Shown one piece after another: positions 29,910 to 37,477 of a stretch of 40,466 bases of DNA. This DNA comes from Collinsella aerofaciens (GTDB lineage Bacteria; Actinomycetota; Coriobacteriia; Coriobacteriales; Coriobacteriaceae). Position numbers and translations under genes: made by a program. Position 1 is the first letter of the stretch. Each line of letters starts with the position of its first letter. Below the pieces are notes generated by a model that did no database searches, was not told the DNA's origin, and was given only the letters and a program-made list of their open reading frames with translations. The stretch lies in the NCBI RefSeq assembly GCF_015552075.1, contig NZ_JADNDZ010000057.1, positions 1-40,466 on the forward strand, in the 5' to 3' direction.

Positions 29910-30890
29910 CTACTCAGCCATCTGAGCCTGGACGGCGGTGATGGCCACGACACCCACGATGTCGTCGGCAGAGCAGCCGCGCGAAAGGTCGTTGACCGGC
30001 TTGGCGATGCCCTGCAGGATGGGGCCGTAGGCGTCAGCACCGGCGAAGCGCTGGACCAGCTTGTAGCCGATGTTGCCTGCCTCGAGGTCGGGGAACACGA
30101 GCACGTTGGCCTTACCAGCGACGGAGGAGCCGGGAGCCTTGAGCTGGGCGACGGTGGGGACGATGGCGGCATCGAGCTGCAGGTCGCCGTCGATGGCGAG
30201 CTCGGGAGCCTTCTCCTTGCAGAACTTCACGGCCTCCTGGACCTTCTTGGCGACCTCGCCGCCGGCGGAGCCCATGGTGGAGTAGGAGAGCATGGCCACG
30301 TGCGGCTCAACGTTGCCCATGAAGGTGGACCAGGAGTGAGCGGAGGCGATGGCGATCTCGGAGAGCTCGTCGGAGGACGGGTTGATGTTGAGGCCGCAGT
30401 CGGCGAAGATCAGCGTGCCGTCGGTGCCGAACTGCGGGGTATCGGTGCACATCACGAAGAAGGCCGAGACCAGCTTGGTGCCCGGGGCGGTCTTGAGGAT
30501 CTGAAGCGCGGGGCGCAGGGTGTCGGCGGTGGAGTGGCAGGCGCCGGAGACCAGGCCGTCGGCGTCGCCCATCTTGACCATCATGGTGCCAAAGTAGGTG
30601 GCGTCCATCACCTGGGCGCGAGCCTGCTCGATGGTAACGCCCTTCTTGGCGCGGAGCTCGGCAAACTTCTGCGCGTACTCCTCGTGCTTCTCGGCATTGC
30701 GCGGGTCGATGACGGTGGCGCCGGGAACGTTGATCTCGTCGGGGTTGCCCAGGATGACGATCTTTGCCAGGCCCTCCTCGATGATCTTGGTGGCCGCGAC
30801 GATGGTGCGCGGATCTTCGCCCTCGGGCAGGACGATCGTCTTAAGGTCGGCCTTGGCAGCAGACTTCATACGGTTAAGGAAATCGCTCAT
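29910..30890 (-). CDS. pta: phosphate acetyltransferase
   Basis: Pta interconverts acetyl-CoA and acetyl phosphate, feeding the two acetate kinases encoded next to it. The 326-residue single-domain form has the Pta signature LPEGEDPRTIVAATKIIEEG near the N-terminus. SGACHSTADTLRPALQILKT and a late FPDLEAGNIGYKLVQRFAGADAYGPILQGIAKPVNDLSRGC complete the family pattern. AAGGAG lies 6 nt before the ATG. It is convergent to the second ackA and so separately transcribed. Confidence 0.95.
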   Translation of the reverse strand: MSDFLNRMKSAAKADLKTIVLPEGEDPRTIVAATKIIEEGLAKIVILGNPDEINVPGATVIDPRNAEKHEEYAQKFAELRAKKGVTIEQARAQVMDATYFGTMMVKMGDADGLVSGACHSTADTLRPALQILKTAPGTKLVSAFFVMCTDTPQFGTDGTLIFADCGLNINPSSDELSEIAIASAHSWSTFMGNVEPHVAMLSYSTMGSAGGEVAKKVQEAVKFCKEKAPELAIDGDLQLDAAIVPTVAQLKAPGSSVAGKANVLVFPDLEAGNIGYKLVQRFAGADAYGPILQGIAKPVNDLSRGCSADDIVGVVAITAVQAQMAE

Positions 30891-30943
30891 GTTACTCCTT
30901 ACAAGCGTTTCGCTAAGCTCCAGGCGCCCGGCTGTTCACGAAT

Positions 30944-30964
30944 AAACCCGCTGCTAGCGGGTTT
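30944..30964. terminator. small hairpin between pta and glf promoters
   Basis: AAACCCGCT (30944-30952) pairs perfectly with AGCGGGTTT (30956-30964). It sits in the divergent pta-glf gap and may belong to the pta leader or act as a short terminator; its role is uncertain. Confidence 0.3.
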
Positions 30965-31037
30965 ACCTTTCAATTATGTACGCCGCGGTGCTTGAGCTTT
31001 CCTTGTGTGGCAAGCTCATTATAGGACGCATTAGCGC

Positions 31038-31043
31038 TATAAT
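31038..31043 (+). promoter_or_regulatory. -10 box upstream of glf
   Basis: A perfect TATAAT lies 79 bp before the glf start, with no good -35. Downstream TCTCGAA/TTCGAGA (31060-31066, 31072-31078) is a 7-bp inverted repeat. Upstream TGAGCTT/AAGCTCA (about 30993-31018) is another and may be a regulator site. Confidence 0.45.
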
Positions 31044-31121
31044 CGCTCTGATAAATATGTCTCGAAGAATGTTCGAGAAAAGCCCAGCTAACGAGCCCGT
31101 GGCTTTTGACAAGGAGTATCG

Positions 31122-32324
31122 ATGCAGATTACCTCAGGCCTGCCTGAAGGCTTTAACGCCGGCGCGTACGACATGATTGTCGTCGGTGCTGGATATGCCG
31201 GTGCCGTTTGCGCCCGCCGTCTTGCCGAGACCATCGGCTATCGTGTTGCCGTTTTGGAGCGCCGTAGCCACATAGCGGGCAATGCCTACGACTGCACTGA
31301 CGAGGCCGGAATCCTGATTCACGAGTACGGTCCGCATATCTATCACACCTTTAACGAGCGCGTGCACAATTTCCTGTCGCGCTTTACCAAGTGGACGGAT
31401 TATCAGCACAAGGTGCTCGCCAACATCAACGGTACCCTTATGCCCGTGCCCTTCAACCATGCGAGTCTCAAGCTCGCCTTTGGTGACGAGCGCGGCGAGG
31501 AGCTGTATCAGAAGCTCGTGGAGACCTTTGGCAAGGATGTCAAGGTGCCCATTATGGAGCTGCGTAAGAAGAACGACCCCGACTTGGCCGAGGTCGCCGA
31601 TTACGTCTACGAGAACGTCTTTTTGCATTACACCATGAAGCAGTGGGGCCAGACGCCCGATCAGATCGATCCCTCGATCACCGGTCGCGTTCCCGTCTTT
31701 GTGGGCGATGATGACCGCTACTTCCCGCAAGCCCCCTTCCAGGGCATGCCGCAGGAGGGCTACACGGCGCTCTTTGAGCACATGCTCGACCACGACCTGA
31801 TCGACGTGTTCTGCGACGTGGACGCCCACGATCTCTTTGAGATCGACGAGACCACCGTCAAGATCGACGGCAAGGTTTATGGTGGCGAGATCGTCTATAC
31901 CGGTCCGCTCGATGAGCTGTTCAACCTCGACTTGGGTGCGTTGCCGTACCGCACACTCGATATGAAGTTCGAGACGCTCGATATGGACCAGTTCCAGCCC
32001 GTGGGCACCGTCAACTACACCACGAGCGAGGACTACACGCGTATCACCGAGTTCAAGAACATGACCGGTCAGGTCCTGCCCGGCAAGACCACCATCATGA
32101 AGGAGTACTCTAAGGCCTATACGCCCGGCTCGGGCGAGACGCCGTACTACGCCATTCTTGAGCCCGAGAACCGTGAGCTCTATGAGCGCTATCTTGAGCG
32201 CGTCCAGAACCTGACGAACTTCCACCCGGTGGGTCGTCTGGCCGAGTATCGTTACTACGATATGGACGCTGTGACCAATTCCGCCCTCGATCTTTCGGAT
32301 GAGATTATCGCCTGCCATGCATAA
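31122..32324 (+). CDS. glf: UDP-galactopyranose mutase
   Basis: This flavoenzyme converts UDP-galactopyranose to UDP-galactofuranose, the donor for galactofuranose in surface polysaccharides. The 400-residue protein has the FAD dinucleotide motif MIVVGAGYAGAVCARRLAE (about 18-36), RRSHIAGNAYDC, HEYGPHIYHTFNE with the conserved His/Tyr region, and LPYRTLDMKFE. Length is near the usual 365-400. AAGGAG precedes the ATG. The stop overlaps the next gene start (ATGCATAA), so the glycosyltransferase is translationally coupled. Confidence 0.95.
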   Translation: MQITSGLPEGFNAGAYDMIVVGAGYAGAVCARRLAETIGYRVAVLERRSHIAGNAYDCTDEAGILIHEYGPHIYHTFNERVHNFLSRFTKWTDYQHKVLANINGTLMPVPFNHASLKLAFGDERGEELYQKLVETFGKDVKVPIMELRKKNDPDLAEVADYVYENVFLHYTMKQWGQTPDQIDPSITGRVPVFVGDDDRYFPQAPFQGMPQEGYTALFEHMLDHDLIDVFCDVDAHDLFEIDETTVKIDGKVYGGEIVYTGPLDELFNLDLGALPYRTLDMKFETLDMDQFQPVGTVNYTTSEDYTRITEFKNMTGQVLPGKTTIMKEYSKAYTPGSGETPYYAILEPENRELYERYLERVQNLTNFHPVGRLAEYRYYDMDAVTNSALDLSDEIIACHA

Positions 32325-33348
32325 AGTCATAACATTCGGTATTCCCTCGTATAACGCCGCCAAGGACATGGACCATTGCATTACCTCCATCTTGGAGGGG
32401 AGCAATTACGCCACCGATATCGAGATTATCGTGGTGGACGACGGCTCCAAGGACGAGACGGCCGCCAAGGCCGACGAGTGGGAGGCCCGTTATCCTGGAA
32501 TCATCCGCGCGGTGCACCAGGAGAACGGCGGTCACGGTATTGCCGTCCTTTCGGGTCTGCGCGAGGCGCAGGGCACCTACTACAAGGTTGTTGATTCGGA
32601 CGACTGGCTTGACGGCGCTGCCCTTTCGACCATGCTGTCGATTCTGCGTGGCTTTGAGGAGCGCGACCAGCGCGTTGACCTGTTTATCTCGAACTACGTG
32701 TACGAGAAGGTTTACGAGGGCACGCATACCGCTATTGGCTACAAATTTGCCCTGCCGCGCAAAAAGATCTTTTCTTGGGATCAGATCGGTCATTTCCGCC
32801 TGGACCAGAACCTACTCATGCACAGCCTGTGCTATCGCACGGATGTGCTGCGCGAGTCCAACCTTCCCATGCCGCCGCACACGTTCTATGTGGACAACAT
32901 CTACGCCTACGTGCCGCTGCCGCGTTGCAAGACCATGTACTACGCCGACATCGACCTCTATCGCTACTTTATCGGTCGCGAAGGCCAGAGCGTCAACGAG
33001 GCAACGATGGTCAAGCGTCTGGACCAGCAGTTCCGTGTTACGCGTATCATGATGGAGTCGTACCACTTGTACAGCGATGTTGAGTCGTCGCGTCTGCGTT
33101 CGTACATGATGGGCTACTTCACCATGATGATGGCGATCTGCTCGGTTCTCACCAAGCTTTCCGAGGAAGATTGCGCCGACGAGCGCCTAAAGATGCTGTG
33201 GAATGATTTGAAGGCCTACGACGAGCGCATGTATCGTCGTGCCCGCTACGGCGTGGTCGGGTTCTTCACCAATCTGCGCGGACGGGCCGGAGACAAAACC
33301 ACACTCGGCCTATACCGTCTTGCCTCAAAGATCTTCAAATTCAACTAG
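32317..33348 (+). CDS. family 2 glycosyltransferase
   Basis: This 343-residue enzyme has the GT-A fold in its N-terminal half: ITFGIPSYNAAKDMDHCITSIL, DIEIIVVDDGSKDETA (nucleotide-sugar Asp), and YYKVVDSDDWLDG with the DxD metal motif (about 92-98). No transmembrane helix is evident; a basic C-terminal tail (KIFKFN) may sit at the membrane. Coupling to glf suggests it uses UDP-galactofuranose or extends a galactofuranose-containing glycan, an inference from neighbourhood. The ATG at 32317 overlaps glf by 8 nt. Confidence 0.88.
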   Translation: MHKVITFGIPSYNAAKDMDHCITSILEGSNYATDIEIIVVDDGSKDETAAKADEWEARYPGIIRAVHQENGGHGIAVLSGLREAQGTYYKVVDSDDWLDGAALSTMLSILRGFEERDQRVDLFISNYVYEKVYEGTHTAIGYKFALPRKKIFSWDQIGHFRLDQNLLMHSLCYRTDVLRESNLPMPPHTFYVDNIYAYVPLPRCKTMYYADIDLYRYFIGREGQSVNEATMVKRLDQQFRVTRIMMESYHLYSDVESSRLRSYMMGYFTMMMAICSVLTKLSEEDCADERLKMLWNDLKAYDERMYRRARYGVVGFFTNLRGRAGDKTTLGLYRLASKIFKFN

Positions 33349-33380
33349 CTGCTGAGTAATCGCTGTTGATAGGTTGACTG

Positions 33381-33490
33381 GGCCCCTTGGCCTTTAGTTT
33401 GCTACTGCGAACAGTCCTGCTCGCACGGAAAGCACATTAAGTGCTTTCCGGCTCGTGCGGAACTTGTATCAAACTAAAGGCCAAGGGGCC
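33381..33490. repeat. cruciform element B: conserved core with private 21-bp arms
   Basis: Outer arms 33381-33401 and 33470-33490 are perfectly complementary over 21 bp. The 68-nt core contains ACAGTCCTG (33411-33419), an inner hairpin GGAAAGCAC/GTGCTTTCC around ATTAA, and GGCTCGTGCGGAACT (33450-33464). The same core occurs inverted in element C 200 bp away, but with wholly different outer arms. There is no T-run after either arm. Confidence 0.85.
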
Positions 33491-33515
33491 TCTGCTATAA
33501 GAATCGATTGTCAGT

Positions 33516-33584
33516 TTATTTGAATTTGAAGATCTTCGACGCGCGGTACACAGGGGCCTGGGCTGAAAAGAATCTGGTTGGTAG
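33516..33584 (-). pseudogene. 3' remnant of a second glycosyltransferase gene
   Basis: On the minus strand this stretch reads LPTRFFSAQAPVYRASKIFKFK then TAA. The end VYRASKIFKFK closely matches the last residues (LYRLASKIFKFN) of the family 2 glycosyltransferase ending at 33348, at the DNA level too (AAGATCTTCAAATTCAA in both). It appears to be the last few codons of a paralogue in the opposite orientation, cut off by element C immediately upstream. No start or body remains. Confidence 0.45.
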
Positions 33585-33708
33585 GTTGCCCGGTGGGGCT
33601 TGGTTATGTTTGTCGCGAGTTCCGCACGAGCCGAAGAGCACTTAATGTGCTCTTCGTGCGAGCCAGGACTGTAGAGCAGCAAACATAACCAAGCCCCACC
33701 GGGCAACC
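33584..33708. repeat. cruciform element C: conserved core with private 29-bp arms
   Basis: Outer arms 33584-33612 and 33680-33708 are perfectly complementary over 29 bp. The core carries AGTTCCGCACGAGCC (33618-33632), an inner hairpin GAAGAGCAC/GTGCTCTTC around TTAAT, and CAGGACTGT (33664-33672). It is the core of element B in reverse orientation. Inner-stem differences between B and C are matched on both sides, so pairing is preserved. Confidence 0.85.
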
Positions 33709-33720
33709 GGACGAGCTAGT

Positions 33721-34722
33721 TTACTTGGCGGCGCCGGGGATGCCGTGGGAGGTTTTGGCGGTTTTGGCTCCGTTTACGATGGCGGTTTGTAGGGCCCTTA
33801 CGGCAAGCATACCCAGCAGGTCTAGGGGTACGGCGGCGCTTGCCTGGGTGCCTAGTTTGCCGCTGGCGAGGGTGTAGATGGTGTCGCCGTCGTTGGTGGT
33901 GTGCGTGGGGCGGATGGCGTGTGCATAGGCGTCTGCGGCCATCTGGGAGACCTTGGTGGCCTGGGCCTTGGTGAGCTCCACGTTGGTGACGATGCAGCTG
34001 ATGGTGGTGTTGGTGCGGTCGAGCGGCATTTGCATGGAGCCGGCAGCGGTAAAGGCTGCGAGCTCCATGTCGACGATCTGGTCGCTATCGGCCGCAGTGC
34101 GCATGCCGGCGACCCACTCGCCGGTGAGGGGATCGACGACGTTGCCGCAGGCGTTGACCGAGACCACGGCGCCCACCTTGACGGGGCCGAGCGCCACGGC
34201 GGCGGCTCCAAGACCTGCCTTCATGCAGGTGGCAGGACCCATGAGCTTGCCTACCGTGGCACCGGTGCCGGCTCCAACGTTGCCCTGCTCAAGCGTGGTG
34301 GGGGTGTTATCGAGTGCCTCGCGAACGGCGGCGATGCCGGCATCAATGTCGGGACGCACGGTGGGGTCGCCATAGGCGAGATCGAAGATGCAACTGGAGC
34401 ATACGATGGGCACCTGCGTGGGGCCGACGGGCAGGCCGATACCGCGGCTCTCGAGCTCGCGGGCAACGCCGCTTGCTGCCTCGAGGCCAAAGGCCGATCC
34501 ACCCGAGAGGCAGACAGCGTGGACCTTATCGACGGTGTTCTCGGGATGCAGCAGGTCGGTCTCGCGCGATGCCGGGGCACCGCCGCGAACGTCAACGCCG
34601 CCGGTGGCGCCTTCTGCTGCCACGATTACGGTGCAACCGGTGCCGGCCTCCTCGTCCGTATAGTTGCCAAAGCAAAAGCCATCGACATCGCAAACGTCAA
34701 TGGCCTCAAGCAGTGTGTCCAT
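33721..34722 (-). CDS. P1/S58-family peptidase (DmpA-like)
   Basis: The 333-residue protein belongs to the self-processing Ntn-type S58 family, which includes DmpA aminopeptidase and beta-peptidyl aminopeptidases. Visible are the N-terminal FCFGNYTDEEAGTGCTVIVA, CLSGGSAFGLEAASGVARELE, and GNVGAGTGATVGKLMG around the autoproteolysis site (about 145-160). It is normally cleaved into two chains to become active on N-terminal residues of small peptides. No signal peptide is seen, so it is probably cytosolic. AGGAG precedes the ATG at 34722. Confidence 0.87.
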   Translation of the reverse strand: MDTLLEAIDVCDVDGFCFGNYTDEEAGTGCTVIVAAEGATGGVDVRGGAPASRETDLLHPENTVDKVHAVCLSGGSAFGLEAASGVARELESRGIGLPVGPTQVPIVCSSCIFDLAYGDPTVRPDIDAGIAAVREALDNTPTTLEQGNVGAGTGATVGKLMGPATCMKAGLGAAAVALGPVKVGAVVSVNACGNVVDPLTGEWVAGMRTAADSDQIVDMELAAFTAAGSMQMPLDRTNTTISCIVTNVELTKAQATKVSQMAADAYAHAIRPTHTTNDGDTIYTLASGKLGTQASAAVPLDLLGMLAVRALQTAIVNGAKTAKTSHGIPGAAK

Positions 34723-34823
34723 GTTTTACTCCTATCGGTTTTCCGCCGGGCCTTATGCCCGGTCGGGATCCGTACGGTACGGCAAAATTGTAGGCGCTGG
34801 GGGATACCCAGCGCCAGATGCAA

Positions 34824-35405
34824 TTACGAGAGTTTTTGAATCGCGCGTGCGACGCGTGCGATGGGCAGGCCCACCACGTTGTAGAAGTCGCCCGAAATAT
34901 CGTGCACGAGCATGCGTCCGCCGACACCCTGAATACCGTAGGCGCCGGCCTTATCCATGGGCTCGCCCGAGGCGACGTAGTGTTCGATCTGCTCGTCAGT
35001 GAGCTCATAGAACGTCACGTCGGTCACATCGACAAAGGATAGGCTCTCGGCGGCATGCGGGGCGGCTGTGTCGCCGGCCTTAACGATGCAGACACCGGTT
35101 GCGACCTGGTGCGTGCGCCCCGAAAGCTCGCTGAGCATGGTGCGGGCCTCGTCCTCGTTTGCCGGCTTGCCTAAAATCTTGCCATCGAAGGTAACGATCG
35201 TGTCGGCCGCGACGGTCAGCTCGGTGGGCTCGGCATGCTCGGCAGCGACAGCAGCGGCTTTGGCCCGTGCCAATCGCTCGACAAGCGTAAGTGGCGCCTC
35301 GCCATCAAAAGGGGTCTCGTCGATATCGGCAGGGATGACGCGGATGTCATAGCCGGCCTCGCACATCAACTCGATGCGGCGCGGCGATTGCGAAGCCAAA
35401 ATCAT
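34824..35405 (-). CDS. maf: Maf-family nucleoside triphosphate pyrophosphatase
   Basis: Maf proteins hydrolyse non-canonical or excess nucleoside triphosphates (dTTP/UTP or modified forms) to monophosphates. The 193-residue product has ILASQSPRRIELM (1-13), DIDETPFDG, VAADTIVTFDGKILGKPANEDEA and GAYGIQGVGG, all Maf markers. The start overlaps the stop of the upstream DJ-1-type gene by 4 nt, indicating coupling. Which nucleotide it prefers cannot be judged. Confidence 0.94.
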   Translation of the reverse strand: MILASQSPRRIELMCEAGYDIRVIPADIDETPFDGEAPLTLVERLARAKAAAVAAEHAEPTELTVAADTIVTFDGKILGKPANEDEARTMLSELSGRTHQVATGVCIVKAGDTAAPHAAESLSFVDVTDVTFYELTDEQIEHYVASGEPMDKAGAYGIQGVGGRMLVHDISGDFYNVVGLPIARVARAIQKLS

Positions 35406-35944
35406 AGCTGGATGCCCTCGGCAACCTTCTCGACGGCCTTGTCGCCGGCGAGCGTGCGCAGCAGCTCAAGCGCAAAGGGGAGCGACTGGGCCATGCCGCT
35501 GGCGGTGATGATATTGCCGTCCTGCGTGACCTTCTCGCCGGTATAGGCTCCCTCGGGGAAGCTCTTCTCAAAGCCGGGGAAGCACGTGGCATGGCGCCCC
35601 TCGAGCAGGTCGAGCTCGCCCAAGATAAACGGGGCGGCGCAGATGGCGGCAACGTGCTTGGTCGCGGCGAACTCGCAGACCACGTCGCAGACGCGCTGAT
35701 CGGCGCGCAGATTGGTAGCGCCGGGCAGACCGCCGGGCAGCACAACGCAGTCGTACTCGTCAAAGTTGATCTCATCAAAGAGCGCATCGCAGGTCACGGG
35801 GATCTGCAGCGAGCTGACGACCTCACGCGTGGGCATGATAGAGACGAGCGTGGCACGCACGCCGCCGCGACGCATGACATCGACCATGGTCAAGCATTCA
35901 ATAGTTTCAAAGCCATCGGCGGCGAGAACGGCAACGCTGGGCAT
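35402..35944 (-). CDS. DJ-1/PfpI-family protein (ThiJ-like)
   Basis: This 180-residue cytosolic protein has the flavodoxin-like DJ-1 fold: VAVLAADGFETIECLTMVDVMRRGG with the conserved Glu (GFETIE), VVLPGGLPGATNLRAD, and the nucleophile elbow AAICAAPFILGE with its cysteine (about 104). Family members act as glyoxalases/deglycases or redox-sensitive chaperones; the close YajL-type pattern suggests stress protection. GAAAGGA lies before the ATG at 35944. The open frame extends back to 36151 but the extension is not protein-like. Confidence 0.92.
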   Translation of the reverse strand: MPSVAVLAADGFETIECLTMVDVMRRGGVRATLVSIMPTREVVSSLQIPVTCDALFDEINFDEYDCVVLPGGLPGATNLRADQRVCDVVCEFAATKHVAAICAAPFILGELDLLEGRHATCFPGFEKSFPEGAYTGEKVTQDGNIITASGMAQSLPFALELLRTLAGDKAVEKVAEGIQL

Positions 35945-36050
35945 GAGGATTCCTTTCGTAAGGCGGCATACAATTAGCCGTCTTATACCCCGAAGGTGCC
36001 CGCTTGCCACGCTCAATCGCCGAATGATTTTTATGGGCAATGATAGGGCG

Positions 36051-37364
36051 CTAGTTGCGCTTGAGGTGGACGACGGTTTCGCAGTGGAAGGTTTGCGGGA
36101 ACAGGTCGACCGGCGTGATCTTGACGGGGGAGAAGGTGCCTTCCTCGACAAAGCGCTTGAGGTCGCGCGCCAGGGTGGCCGGGTCGCAGCTCACGTAGGC
36201 GACATCGCGGGCGCTTGTGCTGGCGATGAGGTCGATGGCCTCGGGTGCCAAGCCCGCGCGCGGCGGGTCGACCACTAAAACGTCGGCATCCTGATCGGGG
36301 AACTCGCGCACGGCGTCGCCGCCAATGACGTCGACATTATCGAGCTTATTGATCTCGAGGTTGCGGCGCAGGTCGCGCACGGCAGGGCCATAGGCCTCAA
36401 CGGCGGCGACAAAATCGCAGCGGCGGGCGAGCGGCAGGGTAAAGGTGCCGGCGCCGCAGTACAGGTCCACAGCCAGTTCATCTTCCTGAGGGTCGAGCGC
36501 GTCCATGACAAGTTCGATCAGAATCTCGGCACCCTTGGTGTTGACCTGGAAGAACGACGGGGCCGAAAGGCGCATTTGGCCCTCGGCGATATTCTCGGTC
36601 CACGAGCCCTCGCCGGCGAGCATCTCGACCTTGGAGACGCGGCGGGCCTTCTTCTCGCCCTTGCTCATCACGCGCACGATGCTCGTGGGATGAGCGGCGT
36701 CTGCCAGTACGCGCGAGACCTGCGAGCGTGGGAAAGAGCCCGTGGGCGTCCAGAGTGCGACCTCGAGCGCCTTGGTGCGGCGCGAGGCGCGAATGCCCAC
36801 GCGCTCAAGGCCCAAGTCGTGGCTACCGCTCAGATAATTGAGCGCGCCGACGACCGATTTGAGTGCTTTGGGGAAGCGTTTGTCGAACAACGGGCACGAA
36901 TCGACGGTCACGATCTTGCTGGGATCTACGCCGTGCATGCCAAGACGCACGCGACCGTTGACAACGGTCGGCTCGAGCTCGATTTTATTGCGGTAGCCCC
37001 AGTCGTCCTTGGTATGACGGATAGGCTGCACCAGCTCATCGACCTGATCGGGGCTGAACTTGCCGATGCGCTCGAGCGTGGAGCGCAGGTTTTGCTCCTT
37101 GGCGGCAAGCTGCGCGGTGCGCGAGAGATTGCCCCACGAGCAGCCGCCGCAAATACCCACGAAGGGGCAGGGAGGCTGGATGCGATCGGGGCTCGGCTCC
37201 AGAATCTCGGTGGTGCGGGCGCGCATAAACGACTTGCCGTCCTGCACGATCTCGGCCTCGACGGTGTCGCCCGCCACGGCGCCCTGCACAAAAACGGCCT
37301 TGCCGTTGTCGGCGTGCGCCAGCCCGTCTGCGCCGTAGGTCATCGATTCTATAGTGAGCTTCAT
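36051..37364 (-). CDS. rlmD: 23S rRNA (uracil-C5)-methyltransferase, RlmD/RumA type
   Basis: The 437-residue SAM-dependent enzyme has an N-terminal TRAM domain (about 1-58), then an iron-sulfur cysteine cluster (CPFVGICGGCSWG, with CPLF further on). The methyltransferase domain contains DLYCGAGTFTLPLARR (SAM site), VLVVDPPRAGL, and the catalytic cysteine in VSCDPATLARDLKRF near the C-terminus. It could be RlmD, RlmCD or a TrmA-like tRNA enzyme; the Fe-S cluster favours the rRNA type. I prefer the ATG at 37364 (MKLTIESMTYG), preceded by AGGCAGG; earlier in-frame ATGs (37379, 37400) add non-conserved residues. Confidence 0.9.
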   Translation of the reverse strand: MKLTIESMTYGADGLAHADNGKAVFVQGAVAGDTVEAEIVQDGKSFMRARTTEILEPSPDRIQPPCPFVGICGGCSWGNLSRTAQLAAKEQNLRSTLERIGKFSPDQVDELVQPIRHTKDDWGYRNKIELEPTVVNGRVRLGMHGVDPSKIVTVDSCPLFDKRFPKALKSVVGALNYLSGSHDLGLERVGIRASRRTKALEVALWTPTGSFPRSQVSRVLADAAHPTSIVRVMSKGEKKARRVSKVEMLAGEGSWTENIAEGQMRLSAPSFFQVNTKGAEILIELVMDALDPQEDELAVDLYCGAGTFTLPLARRCDFVAAVEAYGPAVRDLRRNLEINKLDNVDVIGGDAVREFPDQDADVLVVDPPRAGLAPEAIDLIASTSARDVAYVSCDPATLARDLKRFVEEGTFSPVKITPVDLFPQTFHCETVVHLKRN

Positions 37365-37412
37365 ATTCCTGCCTGTCATTCGTGTTGTTGTCCGCACCAT
37401 GGTAGCAGGGAA

Positions 37413-37454
37413 AAGCGCCCCGCATCCGAGGCTTTCCTCAAATGCGGGGCGCTT
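37413..37454 (-). terminator. terminator of the polyphosphate kinase gene
   Basis: The 13-bp arms (37413-37425 with 37442-37454) enclose a smaller GAGG/CCTC stem and are followed on the minus strand by TTTTCCC. Just before it (37454-37477) the 11-nt unit TTCTACAAACG is repeated in tandem. Confidence 0.88.
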
Positions 37455-37477
37455 CTACAAACGCCTTCTACAAACGT

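Noticed and set aside
31134-32405. 423-codon open frame opposite glf
   Set aside because: Shadow of a clear UDP-galactopyranose mutase gene.
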